Source of the DNA: Fragilariopsis cylindrus CCMP1102
Taxonomy: Eukaryota > Bacillariophyta > Bacillariophyceae > Bacillariales > Bacillariaceae
Reading direction: 5' to 3'
NCBI GenBank assembly: GCA_900095095.1
Contig: FMBT01000534.1
Coordinates: forward strand, 1 to 61,243
Length of the DNA: 61,243 bases
Numbering within the stretch: the first letter of the stretch is position 1; every line of letters starts with the position of its first letter. The position numbers were made by a program, and so were the translations under genes. The notes under the pieces are model-generated. The model had not been told where the DNA came from and did no database searches. It saw only the letters and a list, made by a program, of their open reading frames with translations. This document shows, one piece after another, positions 21,754-33,350 of the stretch.

Positions 21754-22722
21754 ATGCATATGATCGCAACTGTAACTCCAACCAAAGTCCATCATCATCA
21801 GCATCATCATCGCGGCCACCACAACCTATCAACGACGTTGCCGACGACGATTTTTAGTAGCAGTAGTAGTAGCAGTAACAGCGACAGTAGCAGTAGCAGT
21901 AACAGTGACAGTAATAGTAGCATGACGGTAATAGACAGCAGCAGTAGCAGCAGCAAATCGTCGATAATTCGTCATCAACATCGCCGATCATTCCGTTATT
22001 CAAGTTCATTAGATATTATATTAGAAGACGAACACCAGACAAAGTCACAGCCACAGTCACAGCCACATACCGATCACAATCACAATCACAATCATCACCA
22101 CCACCACCACCACCACCACAACAATATTAATAGCGACGACGGATCAGTGACTGGTACTGATTTTTGGCATTCGCAACGTAATATGAAAAAGTGTCAAACT
22201 ATATCATCTCTTAGTAGTCTTAGTAGTATGAATAGTCTTCATAGTATTAGTATCAATAGTAATATTGACGACATTTCTAACAATAACAATAACAATAACG
22301 GTCATCAAAAAGAAGAAGAAGACCGATCAAGAAGTATTACCACAATGAATACGTCCAGTAACAATAACAACAACGCAAATGCAAACGCAGCTACTAGAGA
22401 ATTTCAACAACTGCAACAGCAGTTATCGCAATCGCAACAAGCAGCTACTATAAAATTTCAACAACTGCAACAGCAGCAACTGCAATCGCAACACGCAGCT
22501 ACTAGAGAATTTCAACAGCAGAAATCGCAACACGCAGCTACTAGAGAATTTCAACAACAGCAATCGCAACACGCAGCTACTAGAGAATTTCAACAACAAC
22601 AACAGCAATCGCAACTTCATATCATTGGCAGCTACGACAATGCTCAAGAAATAATTGAAGGGGATATAGCTGAAGAAGATGATGATAATAATGATTATAC
22701 TTTCTTAGATGCATGGGGATGA
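21754..22722 (+). CDS. Low-complexity Ser/His/Asn/Gln-rich protein with AATREFQQ repeats, 322 aa
   Basis: Single open frame built almost wholly of low-complexity sequence: His-rich N terminus, Ser runs (residues about 35-72), a (NH)n-H9 stretch near residue 110-125, an Asn run and a C-terminal Gln-rich array. Residues about 212-287 hold five tandem copies of AATREFQQ(n)xSQ with variable Gln length. Between them are ordered, conserved-looking islands: RRSFRYSSSLDIILEDE, VTGTDFWHSQRNMKKCQTISSLSS and the acidic end EEDDDNNDYTFLDAWG. Such Ser-flanked islands often serve as short docking or phosphorylation motifs, but function is unknown. Confidence 0.5.
   Translation: MHMIATVTPTKVHHHQHHHRGHHNLSTTLPTTIFSSSSSSSNSDSSSSSNSDSNSSMTVIDSSSSSSKSSIIRHQHRRSFRYSSSLDIILEDEHQTKSQPQSQPHTDHNHNHNHHHHHHHHHNNINSDDGSVTGTDFWHSQRNMKKCQTISSLSSLSSMNSLHSISINSNIDDISNNNNNNNGHQKEEEDRSRSITTMNTSSNNNNNANANAATREFQQLQQQLSQSQQAATIKFQQLQQQQLQSQHAATREFQQQKSQHAATREFQQQQSQHAATREFQQQQQQSQLHIIGSYDNAQEIIEGDIAEEDDDNNDYTFLDAWG
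22387..22614 (+). repeat. Intragenic tandem repeat, about 42-60 base units
   Basis: Five copies of GCAGCTACTAGAGAATTTCA (second copy varied) separated by CAA/CAG-rich spacers of different length, all in frame. The length variation comes from whole Gln codons. Confidence 0.85.
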
Positions 22723-23801
22723 ATGGCTACAATAAACACAACAGAACAGAACCCAAAAACAACATTAAACTACGGTACGGTACGGTATCCTAGACTAACC
22801 GTAGTGCTTGCTATTCTATTCTAGGCTAGCCTCTGCCCATCCTATCTTATGACTTGGACGTGTACATGCATGACATGCACATAATATAAACTACTGTACA
22901 CGTGCCGATTCGATCATAGTACAGTACCCAATTTTTATATACGTATCATCTATCAATAATAGAATAACAACAACAGCAATAACACACATTGCACATAAAG
23001 ACTGTAAACTACTGTACACGTGCCGATTCGATCATAGTACAGTACCCAAGTTTTAAACGTATTCATATATCAATAATAGAATAACAACAACAGCAATAAC
23101 ACACATTGCACATAAAGACCATACCGCACGGTGTTCCACACATACATACTGCTACGAATATCATGTAAATACCGTACATACTCTTGCGTGATCATTTTCT
23201 ACCATAATATATTATTAATAGACCAAATAAATAAACCAAACTTTGTTACATACTATTTCTAACTGATCTGATCTGCAGTGTACTGTACTGTGCTGTACTC
23301 TACAGCAATGGGAACTCTATTATTCTATTTTAAGTCCAACTGGATCCTTCTTTTGTTTTGATGTTTTGATTGTTATTATTATTTGTTTTCTTTCTCGGCT
23401 GACACCGTAAATTACTGCATGTTGATGTTGACGTTGATGCTGTATTCGCCCCGATGGAATGTCGTCGTCCAATGTTGTTGTTCTATATCAGTACCAGTCT
23501 TATTTTAGAATCATACCATATATAAATGAAGGAGAAGGGCGAGGATGTCTTCGTTAAATACTTACTTAGTTCTTTTTTGGTTCTAAAATATAAAGAACTA
23601 CTGTATCATCGACAATGATTATTTTTCGAGGATATGCTTTTAGCTAAATAGTACAGAAGTTGATCCTCTAAAGTCTCCCCTGAAGTCTTCACCGTACAAG
23701 TTCCTTGAAAGTATGCCGCAATCCTTATTATTGTACATACTGTACATAATTGATCGTCTCCTCTCCACCCATAGCTGCAAACAAAAGGATTGACGATCGT
23801 C
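22723..23801. other. Intergenic region
   Basis: No gene supported. Holds the 118-base duplication (22887-23119), ACGGTACGGTACGGT near 22773-22788 and TGTACTGTACTGTGCTGTACT near 23279-23299. Confidence 0.5.
22887..23119. repeat. Tandem duplication of about 116 bases
   Basis: 22887-23002 and 23005-23119 share TAAACTACTGTACACGTGCC at the start and CACACATTGCACATAAAGAC at the end. They differ by a few substitutions and small indels in the middle, so this is an older duplication than the one at 2362-2512. Confidence 0.9.
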
Positions 23802-24426
23802 ATGTCTACGAACACGAACCTTCTATCTCCTGAAGATGTGAAGCATCTCTATACGGAAGGGACGGACAAACACGAGTGTAAGCATATTGGTTGTCGGAAC
23901 AAAGAAACGGCCAATGCAAGGCATAAAAATGTAGCAAGTGTAGCAAGGTCAAGTATTGTTCACGTGAATGCCAGATGGCGGACTGGCCACGGCACAAACC
24001 AACGTGCCGTGCATGGCAGAAAAAATGCTGGATGACAAAAACAGTACTACAAATGAGAAAGATGGATTTAAACGAGTTGCCACTTTCTCAAGCAAATATG
24101 GTCCCCTCTATGGTAGTATAGTACAGCATTAAATTCCGAGTAAGGGAACGATTGTAATGATGCATATGAAGGATCTTCCTGAGCATTGTATATTTCCAAA
24201 AATGGAGATTGAATCCATTGGACGTTTGGATATTAAGGATATACTCGGAGATTGTGATATGCTACAAAGTGGCAACCGAGAACGAAAGCAGGTACAGGAT
24301 CGAGGGAAAGATCCAAATGATGTTATTTGCATTCTCATTAGTCACCCAAAGACTTCCAGCTTTATGGTAGTACCCTACGTTACATCATTCTGTTTGTTTT
24401 TTCGATATAAGAAATCCCTACCTTAA
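23802..24426 (+). pseudogene. MYND-type zinc-finger protein, frame-broken
   Basis: From the ATG at 23802 the frame gives a polar start and then CKHIGCRNKETANAR. The rest of the zinc finger, KCSKCSKVKYCSRECQMADW followed by PRHKPTC, is in another frame from about 23927. A second shift near 24025 leads back to a frame reading GFKRVATFSSKYGPLYGSIV, with a TAA, then MMHMKDLPEHCIFPKMEIES. All MYND Cys and His ligands are present. Both shifts fall in A runs (five A at 23925-23929, six A near 24022) and each is consistent with one missing A, but the TAA at about 24132 is a separate nonsense change. MYND fingers mediate protein-protein contacts; the partner is unknown. Either a pseudogene or a gene with assembly errors. 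Confidence 0.65.
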
Positions 24427-24795
24427 ATAAAGCTAACATAGCACCTACTATTCTATTTTTTATTTGTGTGTGAGGATTTTGTTTTCGCGATCAATCATGC
24501 GTGGAAGATCTTATTGCGCGATTTAAAAAAAGCTAGGCATCGCTGCACAAAAACGACGAGCGACAAACAAAACAAAAACTCGAACGACAAACAACAACAT
24601 TAAACACAACAAGGCAACAACGAGCGACAACATCAACAACAACAAAAAACGTATCTTACTTATTTAAGTCTGGTAGAACAAATTCATGTAGACCAGCATC
24701 ATTTCCTATCAATACTCTCTGGATAACCCTTAGCTTTATGAGATAGGTGCTGCATGGGTACTATACATTGTGTCTTGTGCTGATAGCAGTAATAT
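24427..24795. other. Intergenic, no gene seen
   Basis: A/C-rich with AACAACAAC-type repeats near 24585-24650. Confidence 0.5.
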
Positions 24796-26929
24796 ATGAA
24801 AGCTCCGAATAATATGAAGTCTATGAAATCTGTATTACGTACTTCAAGAAACAAAACAATTAAAAATGTTGTAATATTCTTTCTATTATTACTCGTTGTT
24901 AATACAATGTATTTATGGTATTCATTATCATCTTTGGTATCTGATAATAATAATAATAATAACGAAGGAATTAATAACGTTCATAGCGTACCAAATCCTA
25001 TAACACATCAGAAGATAATAGTAAATTACATCATGATTGGAAGAAGAAGGACGAGAGTAGTAACAACGATGAAGAAGAAGAGGAGAAGAAGCAGGACAAG
25101 AATGGCAAAAATGGCATTAACGTCAATAACCAGAAAATAAAAGTAAAAGAAGACTAGACCGCCTACGCCGTCCTCATTATTAAATTGTGATGCCATATGG
25201 TGGACCATACAACGATGATATTATATCATTAAATGAAATGGTATATTGGAAAGAAATTCCGAATGATTGGAATTATCATCAATTTACATCCAATTCAAAT
25301 AAAGAAATATAAAAATCAAGACAAATCCAGAAAATATTTAACATTTGATACCGATTTATCTGGATTTAATAATCAACGAATGGTCTTTGAAATTAAATTG
25401 CCATGGCAATATCGACAAATCGTATATTAGTTTACCCAATGCACGTTATATCGATCATTTTCCAGATAAATTAAAATCGAATAGTATGATAGATTTTTTT
25501 AATTTAACGATATATCATTCCGATCCGAAAATGGAAAAAAAAAAAAATGGATTTCAATTTATATCAATGAATGAATACATAAAAAGAGAAGGTCAAGAAT
25601 TAAACATACCGACTGATTTTACAAATTGGACAACAACAACAACACCATCGGCAATGTCAGTAGTAGCAGCAGCAGCAGGAGAAAATAATAATACTTATTC
25701 AAATCAATTTTTACTGAATCAATCAGAATTACGTTGTAATCCATTATCAAAGAATGTGAATTGTTCTGATTATACCAATTGGATAAATGAAAAACATGTG
25801 GTACAGGGACAATGGAAATATTATGTCGATGAATATTTTCATGACCATCCAAAAATGTTTTGTCCATCCTCATGGGGTGCATCAATGTGTTTAATTGTTA
25901 TACCAGATAATAATACAGGTATAAATAGTAGTAGTAGTGATAATACAAATGATAATACATCACGATATAAAGCATGGATGGAGGAAATAAAAAAAGAACA
26001 ACAACAACAACAACAATTACATAATCAAGATTTACATGATAAATATGTGGGTCATCCAATATCAGTAAATGCTACTCCAACTGAAAGAATCAAAGAAATA
26101 TATGGTCCACAACGTCAAATTGGATTCTGTATATACAATCATGCGATGTCAAAACAAAAATATTATCATATGAGAGATGATCCAATTATTGAACAACGTA
26201 TATTAGCAAATTGGTATGATTATATCTTTTATGAAAATTACCATCAAGATTTATGGATGAAACGTTTTATGAGAGATTCATTACGTTATAATAATGAAAT
26301 ACAATGCTGTGCAGCACGTATCATTAAATCAATACGTACCATATCACGTGAAAATAATGAAAATGGTATATATCATTCAATGCATATACGACGTACTGAT
26401 ATGATACTAGCCTATAAACATACAATATTGATCGAACTTCAAATGATATATATACAGAATTTATAGATGAAATACCACAAAATTCCATAGTCTATATCTC
26501 CACAGATGAAAAAGATATAAAGAAAAGATAATAAACAAAATTATTTTGAGGCAATGTTGGAAAATTATAAAAGAGTTTATTTTTACATGATTTTATTTCG
26601 AGGAATGTCCAACATTAGAACAAGGAAAATATGGGATGATTGATCAACTAGTGGCATCGAAAGGAAACATTTTATTGGACAATATTATTCACATTTACTG
26701 GATATATTAATAGAATACGTGGTTATCATTCCCAACAAACTACAACTATATCAACAAACAGGATAATACTACAAATGTTACGCAAAACTTAGGTATAATA
26801 CCAAGTTGGTTTTATTCACCAAAAGAGAAACGTAATATATATCAAGATTATGAACCAATAGGTAATTCATTATTTGCAATGGAATATCCTATTGGATGGA
26901 GAGATATTGATTTTGATGTTGTTAAATAA
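24796..26929 (+). pseudogene. O-fucosyltransferase-like type II membrane protein, frame-broken
   Basis: Residues about 25-48 are an anchor (KNVVIFFLLLLVVNTMYLWY). The downstream pieces follow GDP-fucose protein O-fucosyltransferase order in shifting frames: KYLTFDTDLSGFNNQRM (about 25335-25385), AMAISTNRILV then LPNARYIDHF (to about 25460), a long intact part to 26403 with HSMHIRRTDM carrying the RRxD motif, NSIVYISTDEKDIKK (about 26485-26530), GKYGMIDQLVASKGNI (about 26626-26673), FTGYINRIRGYHSQ (about 26690-26740) and a C terminus ending TAA at 26929. I count at least ten frame changes. Several are consistent with a single missing A or T in a short run, a few with one extra or two missing bases. 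The encoded residues remain family-like throughout. Acceptor unknown. Confidence 0.65.
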
Positions 26930-27944
26930 TATGATATGATATTAATGAATGTCAATATCGTTTAAAATTGATCTAATATAAAATCAAGATGTGTTTCGCT
27001 CGTGTTGTCGTTGTTATTCTTTTTGCTGCATTTCAATTTTGTGAGATGACATGAGATGACAAAGATCCTCCATGGAAGAAGAAAGAAAAAAAATGGGGGG
27101 GGGGGGGGTCGAACGGTTTAAAGGGACAGACAGAATGACGATTTAACGATATGATCTTTTCAAACGGACTTCAACCTCCAAAAGAACTACAGTAGAGTGT
27201 GATGTGATGTGTTGTGATATGATTGAACTGTACATAGGAATATCAGCTTAAAAAAAGGTCGATAGTAACTTTTCTACTCGTAAAGTCTTCATGAAGATTC
27301 ATTCGATTCGATTCTAGGCTTGAAACAAGTGCTTGACATTGTTCGACGATGTTGCGAAATTCGCAACCTGCGATAATTGTTTGAATGAAATTAAAACCCT
27401 CTCTATCATAATATACACAGTAGGTGATCCTGCTACAGCTTGGATTCGATTCTGTCGAATCTTGCTTGATGTTACTGGAACAAATTACCGTAGATTCGAA
27501 TCTGTTGACACATTTGTTCTCCCCCGAACAGACCCTTCGCTTTTCGGTACGAAACCACATGATCGACGCGCGTGTTCTTGTGCGTGGCCGATGCTGAACA
27601 GATACTCACTCTCGACCGCATACAGTTATTATTGTATAGTATTTAGATAAGGCCTTTCTTCATGTATTAATTTATTGATGAAATGAAAGGCCTACGAATG
27701 GAAGTGGGACTCAATCAATTGCTCGTTGGGGAACGTGCTAACTGTACAGTACAAGTACTCCAGCACGTTTAATAAGTAGGCCTGGCACATCAGCCTTATC
27801 GGAAAAAAGAAAATTGACAACCAACAACAGAAAATTATAACGCTACCGATTATATCGCAGCTAAAACACACACACCACATACAGTACACACACTCTCATT
27901 CTTTCTTTCATTTTCGAACCATAAAACACATACAAAATGACAAG
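26930..27944. other. Intergenic; uncertain overlapping frames at 27243-27650
   Basis: A run of 14 G lies at 27095-27108. Overlapping open frames on both strands at 27243-27560 and 27333-27650 have no recognisable domain and I cannot choose between them. CTGTACAGTACAAGTAC near 27743-27759 is another TACTGTA-type palindrome. Confidence 0.4.
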
Positions 27945-28510
27945 ATGAGTAGAGGTATATTAGAACAAGAGATTACTAAATACCGACAGGAACAAGAAAG
28001 GAATCGATCCAATTCTTTGCCCAACAATAACAGTAGTGCTATCACTCGTCAACTCAAAAGAAGTAGAGGCGAAAGTGTTGATTCTGCACCGACGTACAGG
28101 TGCATATGCGGCAACAGCAAGTTGAGTAGTGCTGCTGCTGCTACTCAAACCATTGCTTCTATGCCGATCCAATTCCCGTGACAACCAACATCATGCAAGA
28201 AAAAGGTTGTCCGTGTACCGATTATTATAAATATAAACTCTCTACATGGGAAATGTATCATCGGATTCAAGAACATCGCAACAGACAATATACGAAGACA
28301 ATTGATAAAAGTACTTGTGCACACTTATCATCACCAACCGATATGGTTCTTACTCCAAATCAATGTATTACTTCTTCTTCGAGTGGATATAGAATCGACA
28401 GCAAGAACAATGAAAGTGTAAAAAGAGATATGTATCAACCATCTTCGACCAATAACATAAATGGCAGCGACTACGCCAATGAAGAAATGCTTTGGGAACT
28501 AGAAATGTAA
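27945..28510 (+). CDS. Hypothetical basic/polar protein, probably interrupted by one frameshift
   Basis: A 78-codon frame from ATG 27945 (SRGILEQEITKYRQEQERNR at the start) ends at TGA 28181. A second frame, open across that point, continues with EKGCPCTDYYKYKL and STWEMYHRIQEHRNR to TAA 28510. Reading passes smoothly from one to the other if one T is missing in the TT at 28173-28174, giving a protein of about 188 residues. Composition is charged and polar with a YRCICG and a CPC cysteine pair. No family recognised. Confidence 0.45.
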
Positions 28511-29049
28511 TTGAAGAAATGTAGATATAGATATTGTATACTATTTATAACGTTGTCATATTAAATCTTTCTTCCAGTATATATTGTTTGTTCTAGCTTT
28601 CTAAATCCTTATTTTTGATGGTTTCAATACACTCTGTCATGGTTGCGTTTAGTTTTGATTGCAGCAGCGTTATTGAAAGATAATTCGATCTCAGATTACA
28701 TTTACCTAGAAGTAGCAGTAGAAATAGCAGTAGAGTACACGTGTAGTGCATAATATAATGCACGATTCAAAGAATGTACCTTTAGTTCATAAAAGAATCT
28801 TTAATTTCAAAAAAGAATCTTTACTTTAATTCAATATTGCGTTGCAACTGACACCCTCAAATTATTGGCCGTAGTTATTGCTGTAGTCATCAAGTACATA
28901 CTGGGCCAAAAAGGCTTATCCCAAAATCAATCTAACAAATACTGACAAAAAATTCATCAAATACAATGTCTGTAACAGAAATTAGCAAAGCGAGGACCTT
29001 ACCCTTTATCATTTCGAATGATCAATGGTAAATAGATTTGAATGATTTA
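28511..29049. other. Intergenic, no gene seen
   Basis: AT-rich. AAAAGAATCTTTAATTT-like segments are repeated near 28790-28825. Confidence 0.45.
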
Positions 29050-29697
29050 TTAGCATACAAAAACAATAGGATAGATAAAGTATGGGGCATTTGTTAAGAG
29101 AGGGAATACACCATATATTGCACCAACAAATACTGTATCAACCAAGATAGTAATGATTGAGGAGGGAATCCAAAACAAAAATGGATACATTGTGGAGATC
29201 ATTCGACCAAATTTAGTTAATACTGCTAGTGCAAAAATGAATGAACAAGTGGATGCAGCAATTGTTTAGTTTAATCCAGTATTACTAATATGATCAGTTG
29301 GAATTCCGCCGTATGTGAAACTGCTAGACTCAAACAGGAAGAGAGCAGTTATCTCGAAAAGTTGTTGGGTAGAACCAGCCAGTAGAAAAATGGGCTAGTA
29401 CCGGAATAACATCTGCTTGGCTGCGCATACAATCTCTTCTTTTGACAATGGTCCTTGATCCTTCATATTTATGACTATGGTATTATCATACTTGTCTTTG
29501 TTTTCAGAATCAGGTTTGATGGTGAGTTCTTGCTCATGATTACTATTTACTAATGGTTCCAATTCAATTTTATTTTCGTTTGTATTTCCATCGCCATTGA
29601 GTAATAATCCTTTAAGGATGAGTGTGGTAGCTCCCAAAAAATGTATAGGAACAAGTCCTTGGTTGTAACTTCCTTGGTTTCCGTTACTTTGTTTGTG
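29050..29697 (-). pseudogene. Decayed multi-pass membrane protein gene
   Basis: One minus-strand frame is coherent over about 215 codons apart from two internal stops (TAG at 29397-29395 and TAA near 29271). It reads NQGLVPIHFLGATTLILKG, a hydrophilic acidic loop ending GPLSKEEIVCAAKQM, then hydrophobic segments PIFLLAGSTQQLFEITALFL, TIAASTCSFIFALAVLTKF, MYPFLFWIPSSIITILV and GAIYGVFPLLTNAPYFIY. Upstream, another frame looks coding (KVTETKEVTTKDLF), implying a further shift. This is a transporter-like layout that I cannot assign to a family. Stops rather than indels break it, so true decay is likely. Confidence 0.45.
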
Positions 29698-30234
29698 TCA
29701 CCATTGGTGCTACTATTGGTTTTGTTTTGGCTTGTTTTCTTTTTCTTTTTCTTTGATTATTTGAGATTTGATTTTGTGAGAAACAGATATTGGATCGAAA
29801 AAGTCTGGTGTGATTGCGCAAAACGTATGACGCGAGCATAAAAATAAATAGAAGGGAAACTGCGACTAGTCCTACTTCCTGTCGCGGGTGTGTTAAATGT
29901 TGCTTAGTAGTATTATTTATGTTTCTTTATCCAGCAATCGATCTGAAACCTGCATACTTTATACAAGTGGAAAGTGTAATAATAATAGCTAGCTAGAATT
30001 CGAACTTTGAAAAAAGCCAGACGCATTCGTTTAGAATAAAAGGCGACGCTGAATTTTAAGTATAATACAAGTGATTCTATATCGTATTATTTATTCTTTT
30101 GTTTCATTTCAAAGTGTAGATAGGGCGAGTCAGTAGGGAATTCAAAACGAGCCTGGTATTTTGAAAATTGAATAGAAATCCTTAAAACGAAGATGCAAAT
30201 CGCTTGGATGAACTATTTTGAATGCTTTAATTCT
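29698..30234. other. Intergenic or upstream remnant of the decayed membrane protein
   Basis: The minus strand near 29770-29820 reads AITPDFFDPISVSHKIKS in a short open piece that may belong to the neighbouring pseudogene. Nothing else supported. Confidence 0.35.
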
Positions 30235-31923
30235 TCAAATACCTAAAGCGCGTATCGCACCCATCATTTCTTTTTTTGAATAGGAAAGAATAGGTACACG
30301 ATTCTGATCTGATGCACCCGGTGCTGGATCTTCTGGAATCTCCAACCGTTATCTGGTGGCAATTTGGATCGTTTACTAGAACTAGACTAGCAAGTAAAGG
30401 TCGATTTCACCGGATTTTTTTGCAGCCGTAGTATTGCGACGATCGCTACGAGTTGGAAGGACCGAAATACACCAGTAAAAACATCATTATCCTCTGTGCG
30501 TTGTTGTTTCGATAGACGAAATATACGACGATCCGATTCCCCAAGATACGTACTGTGTTTATGGAATATATATGCTCCGATTTCAGCATCGTATCCACTA
30601 AGTCGGTAAATACCGTTACAAAGTTCTGCACCTTAACAATGATCGATGTGGGATCTTTCTGTGTTATAGAATTGTTACTGATAGAATTCAGCATAATCGA
30701 TTCAAATACGAACCCTGACAGATTTTTTAATCGGCCCAGTACCAATTCAGGTTTTCGAATATTCCACAGTCCAGTTTCGGTATCGTACAGAGATCCAAAC
30801 ATCGTTGTTGAAGACATGTCAAAGTTCTGGTAGCAGAATCCTGATGATGATCTTTTAATAGTGCACTGAAATATCTTGACCAACAGATGGTACTTACTTG
30901 GTTGTACCACTACAGAAGGATTAGCGAGACCAAGGCGTTGTTCGTGCTCTAATAGACGGACTGCAGCATCTTCCGATATTTTTGGCAACGATTCCTTCGA
31001 GGTAAGGATCTTGAAATTAGTAGCATCAACTTGATGTGGATACTGATCACAAAAGTCTGCAAAATGGACACTCCATACAGCATCGTTTTGGCGGTTGTCA
31101 TATCATGAGTTTCTTCGAGATACGATATAGCTCTGAATATAGCAATCCAAAGATCGATATCTTGTAAATTTGTAGTCAACTCAGAATCCATACACATCGT
31201 TTCTGGATTCAAACAACAAACGTGTGCTACAAGATTTTGTAGATATTCATTATTCATCATTTTAGCATTCCGATAGTAAACTAACAGAATCTTTGTATCG
31301 GGACCATGTTCGTAGTGACTTGACATCGAATGTAGATGTTTTTGAGTATAGGTTTGTGCCTGAACTTTTAATGATTCGATACAAAAGTAATCACTTAAGT
31401 ATAACATCCCAACCACATTCGCTGGATCAAATTCAATTTGATCTTCTGTATAAAACCAATCTAGTAAATTTTCAAAATCTTGCAGTGTAACAACCGCATC
31501 GCAATCTGGTAGATCTAACTTCGTTTCACCAGATTTCGATTCTGAAAAATTACTTTGAAACATTCTATCGAAATAATCACATTTCGTACCAAGCATATTC
31601 CGATGAACCGAATATACTGCTCTAGAATGTTTTTGATCGTCATCCTTGTTGTTTGGTTCTTCGTCGTCGTTTGTATCACCACGAGCAAAATGCTTATAGT
31701 ATACGATTAATTTCCAGTCTGTGTACCGTGCTTCGTCTTCTGGATGCTTTGACCAGTATGGACCAGCATTCCTAAAATTGTTTCTTCGTCGCTTACTAGC
31801 TGGTTGTTTTTCATTTTCGTTTTCATCTTCGTCGGTACTACTAGCAGTAGTCAGATCAACATAGGATAAGTTGAGAAATATGTTGTTGTTTGCATTAGTA
31901 ATGTTTTTAATATTGTCTCCCAT
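30235..31923 (-). CDS. BTB/POZ domain protein, frame-broken
   Basis: Start ATG at 31923. A Ser/Asp/Glu-rich N terminus with a KRRR cluster is followed by the BTB domain at residues about 65-190: WKLIVYYKHFARGD, YSVHRNMLGTKCDYFDRMFQ, KLDLPDCDAVVTLQDFENLL, WFYTEDQIEFDPANVVGMLY. A BACK-like helical part ends LWIAIFRAISYLEETHD. At about 31098-31104 the frame shifts by one missing base (GATATGAC); the new frame continues sensibly with NDAVWSVHFADFCDQY, KILTSKESLPKISEDAAVRL and on to a TAG at 30446. Beyond it, minus-strand pieces SSKRSKLPPDNG and LEIPEDPAPGASDQNRVPIL, ending TGA at 30235, look like a further broken C terminus. BTB proteins commonly act as cullin-3 adaptors or dimerising scaffolds; the role here is unknown. 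Confidence 0.65.
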
Positions 31924-32601
31924 GATTATTGTTTATAAATCCTACTTGATATGCTATTATGTGGGGTATTTCAATACATTGATATGGATATTCTCTTCAA
32001 AAGAATATTTGTGAGCAAAGGACGGGTGAAGATAGAAACAGAAGATACAATGCAATGGATGGATACAAAAAAAACTAAAATTCATCAGAAACTACACTAC
32101 TTGAACAACGGATGGATGGGGAAAAAGCATTCGAAAATAATTTCCCTTCCCACGATTGATGGTCCACGGTGACGACGATTGGGAGGATGAATTATCAAAA
32201 GTATTACTACTAAATTTGGATCCCATCAACGAATGGAATATGAAGTAAGTAGGTATGTCTATGTATTTTTCAAAATTGGTAGGAGAAAACATCACTATTG
32301 TATCAAAATTTCATAGGAATTAGCCGCTCCGAGTACCGAATGATCGTCTGTACGGTATCAGTGTAATATCGTGATAGTACACATCCACCATCATTTTTTG
32401 TTGTCGTTCTAACTTGAACAAATCTTTCGAGAACTAATTTTCAGGTTTTAAAGTGATCGATACTCATTACTTTTAGGGGGAACGCATCATTCCATTCGGG
32501 GGCGAGAGCGAGGGAGGCTAAAAAATAATATTTTAATTTTATTCTGATTCATTCTACTTATCGTGTTCGTACACGCGTACACACATCATGGATCATTGCC
32601 A
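31924..32601. other. Intergenic, no gene supported
   Basis: Promoter of the BTB gene should lie at the left end. The open frames at 31951-32295 have no coherent composition. Confidence 0.45.
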
Positions 32602-33350
32602 TCATGCATGTCGACGAAGTCTTTCTTCTGTTCCGTAATTGCAATGATGCAGCCAGATAGATAAATCTTTTTCTTCTAATCTAATATGACTTGATAGGAA
32701 GGAAAATGAAAGGTATACACGGAAGGAAGATTGGCATGATGAGAATGTCCTGGTCTCAATATTAAAACCATAACACAAACACCACATAGAGCCCACTATA
32801 AGTGGGAGGAGTGCACTATGGAGAAGGGTGACAACTTTTGGCTTTGTAATACAGTCAAGAATGGCATTGCAGTCCAATGGCCTACTTGACTTCATGCTGA
32901 AAACATATGTTTATTTACTACCTATAGTGCTACTAAATGTAGTGTCATTTCTGATCTAACAGATGAATAGATATTCCACAATGTAAAATGTTTCCTTTGT
33001 TTAATGGGGATCTTGTAGGGTATCTTCCTTCTTATTCTAGTTGGAGTACAGTACAGAATACATTACAATATATGTGTCTTCTTGGATCTTCCCATTACCA
33101 TTCTTTATTTCAAAAAAAAAAAACATAGTATTCCACCCGTACAAAATAATAGTTTAGGTTGCTAAAAATCCAAGATAATTACAGCAACTTTGTGTACTGG
33201 ATCTTCTATGGTGAAAACCTGTTACTTGCCTGGAAAAGGTTTATCTATAAGGACTTCAGTTTGATACTTGGTGTAGGCTAAGATGTGATTCTTTTCTTCA
33301 TCACAAGTTGAACTTTCCTTCTTCAAAGTTGGTACATATAATTATGTGTG
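32602..33350 (-). pseudogene. Decayed coding remnant, family unknown
   Basis: Minus-strand pieces look coding in changing frames: LKKESSTCDEEKNHILAYTK, then YQTEVLIDKPFPGK (about 33245-33225), QVFTIEDPVHKVAVI (about 33215-33170), and after an AG acceptor-like site a 97-codon frame from ATG 32895 (AILDCITKPKVVTLLHSALL, PLIVGSMWCLCYGF). Several stops interrupt it. The last part has a likely membrane helix. It may be a multi-exon gene that I cannot splice, or a pseudogene. Confidence 0.3.

Noticed and set aside
22387-22614. CRISPR-like direct repeats
   Set aside because: Repeats are in frame within an open reading frame, spacers are Gln codons of varying length, and the host is eukaryotic.
27243-27650. 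Two overlapping ORFs of 105 codons on opposite strands
   Set aside because: Neither has a domain or splice support, and choosing one would be arbitrary.
30880-30911. A 32-base GTAAGT...CAG intron in the BTB gene
   Set aside because: It is too short for a typical intron, and removing it would put a stop codon straight after the junction, whereas the unspliced frame continues sensibly.
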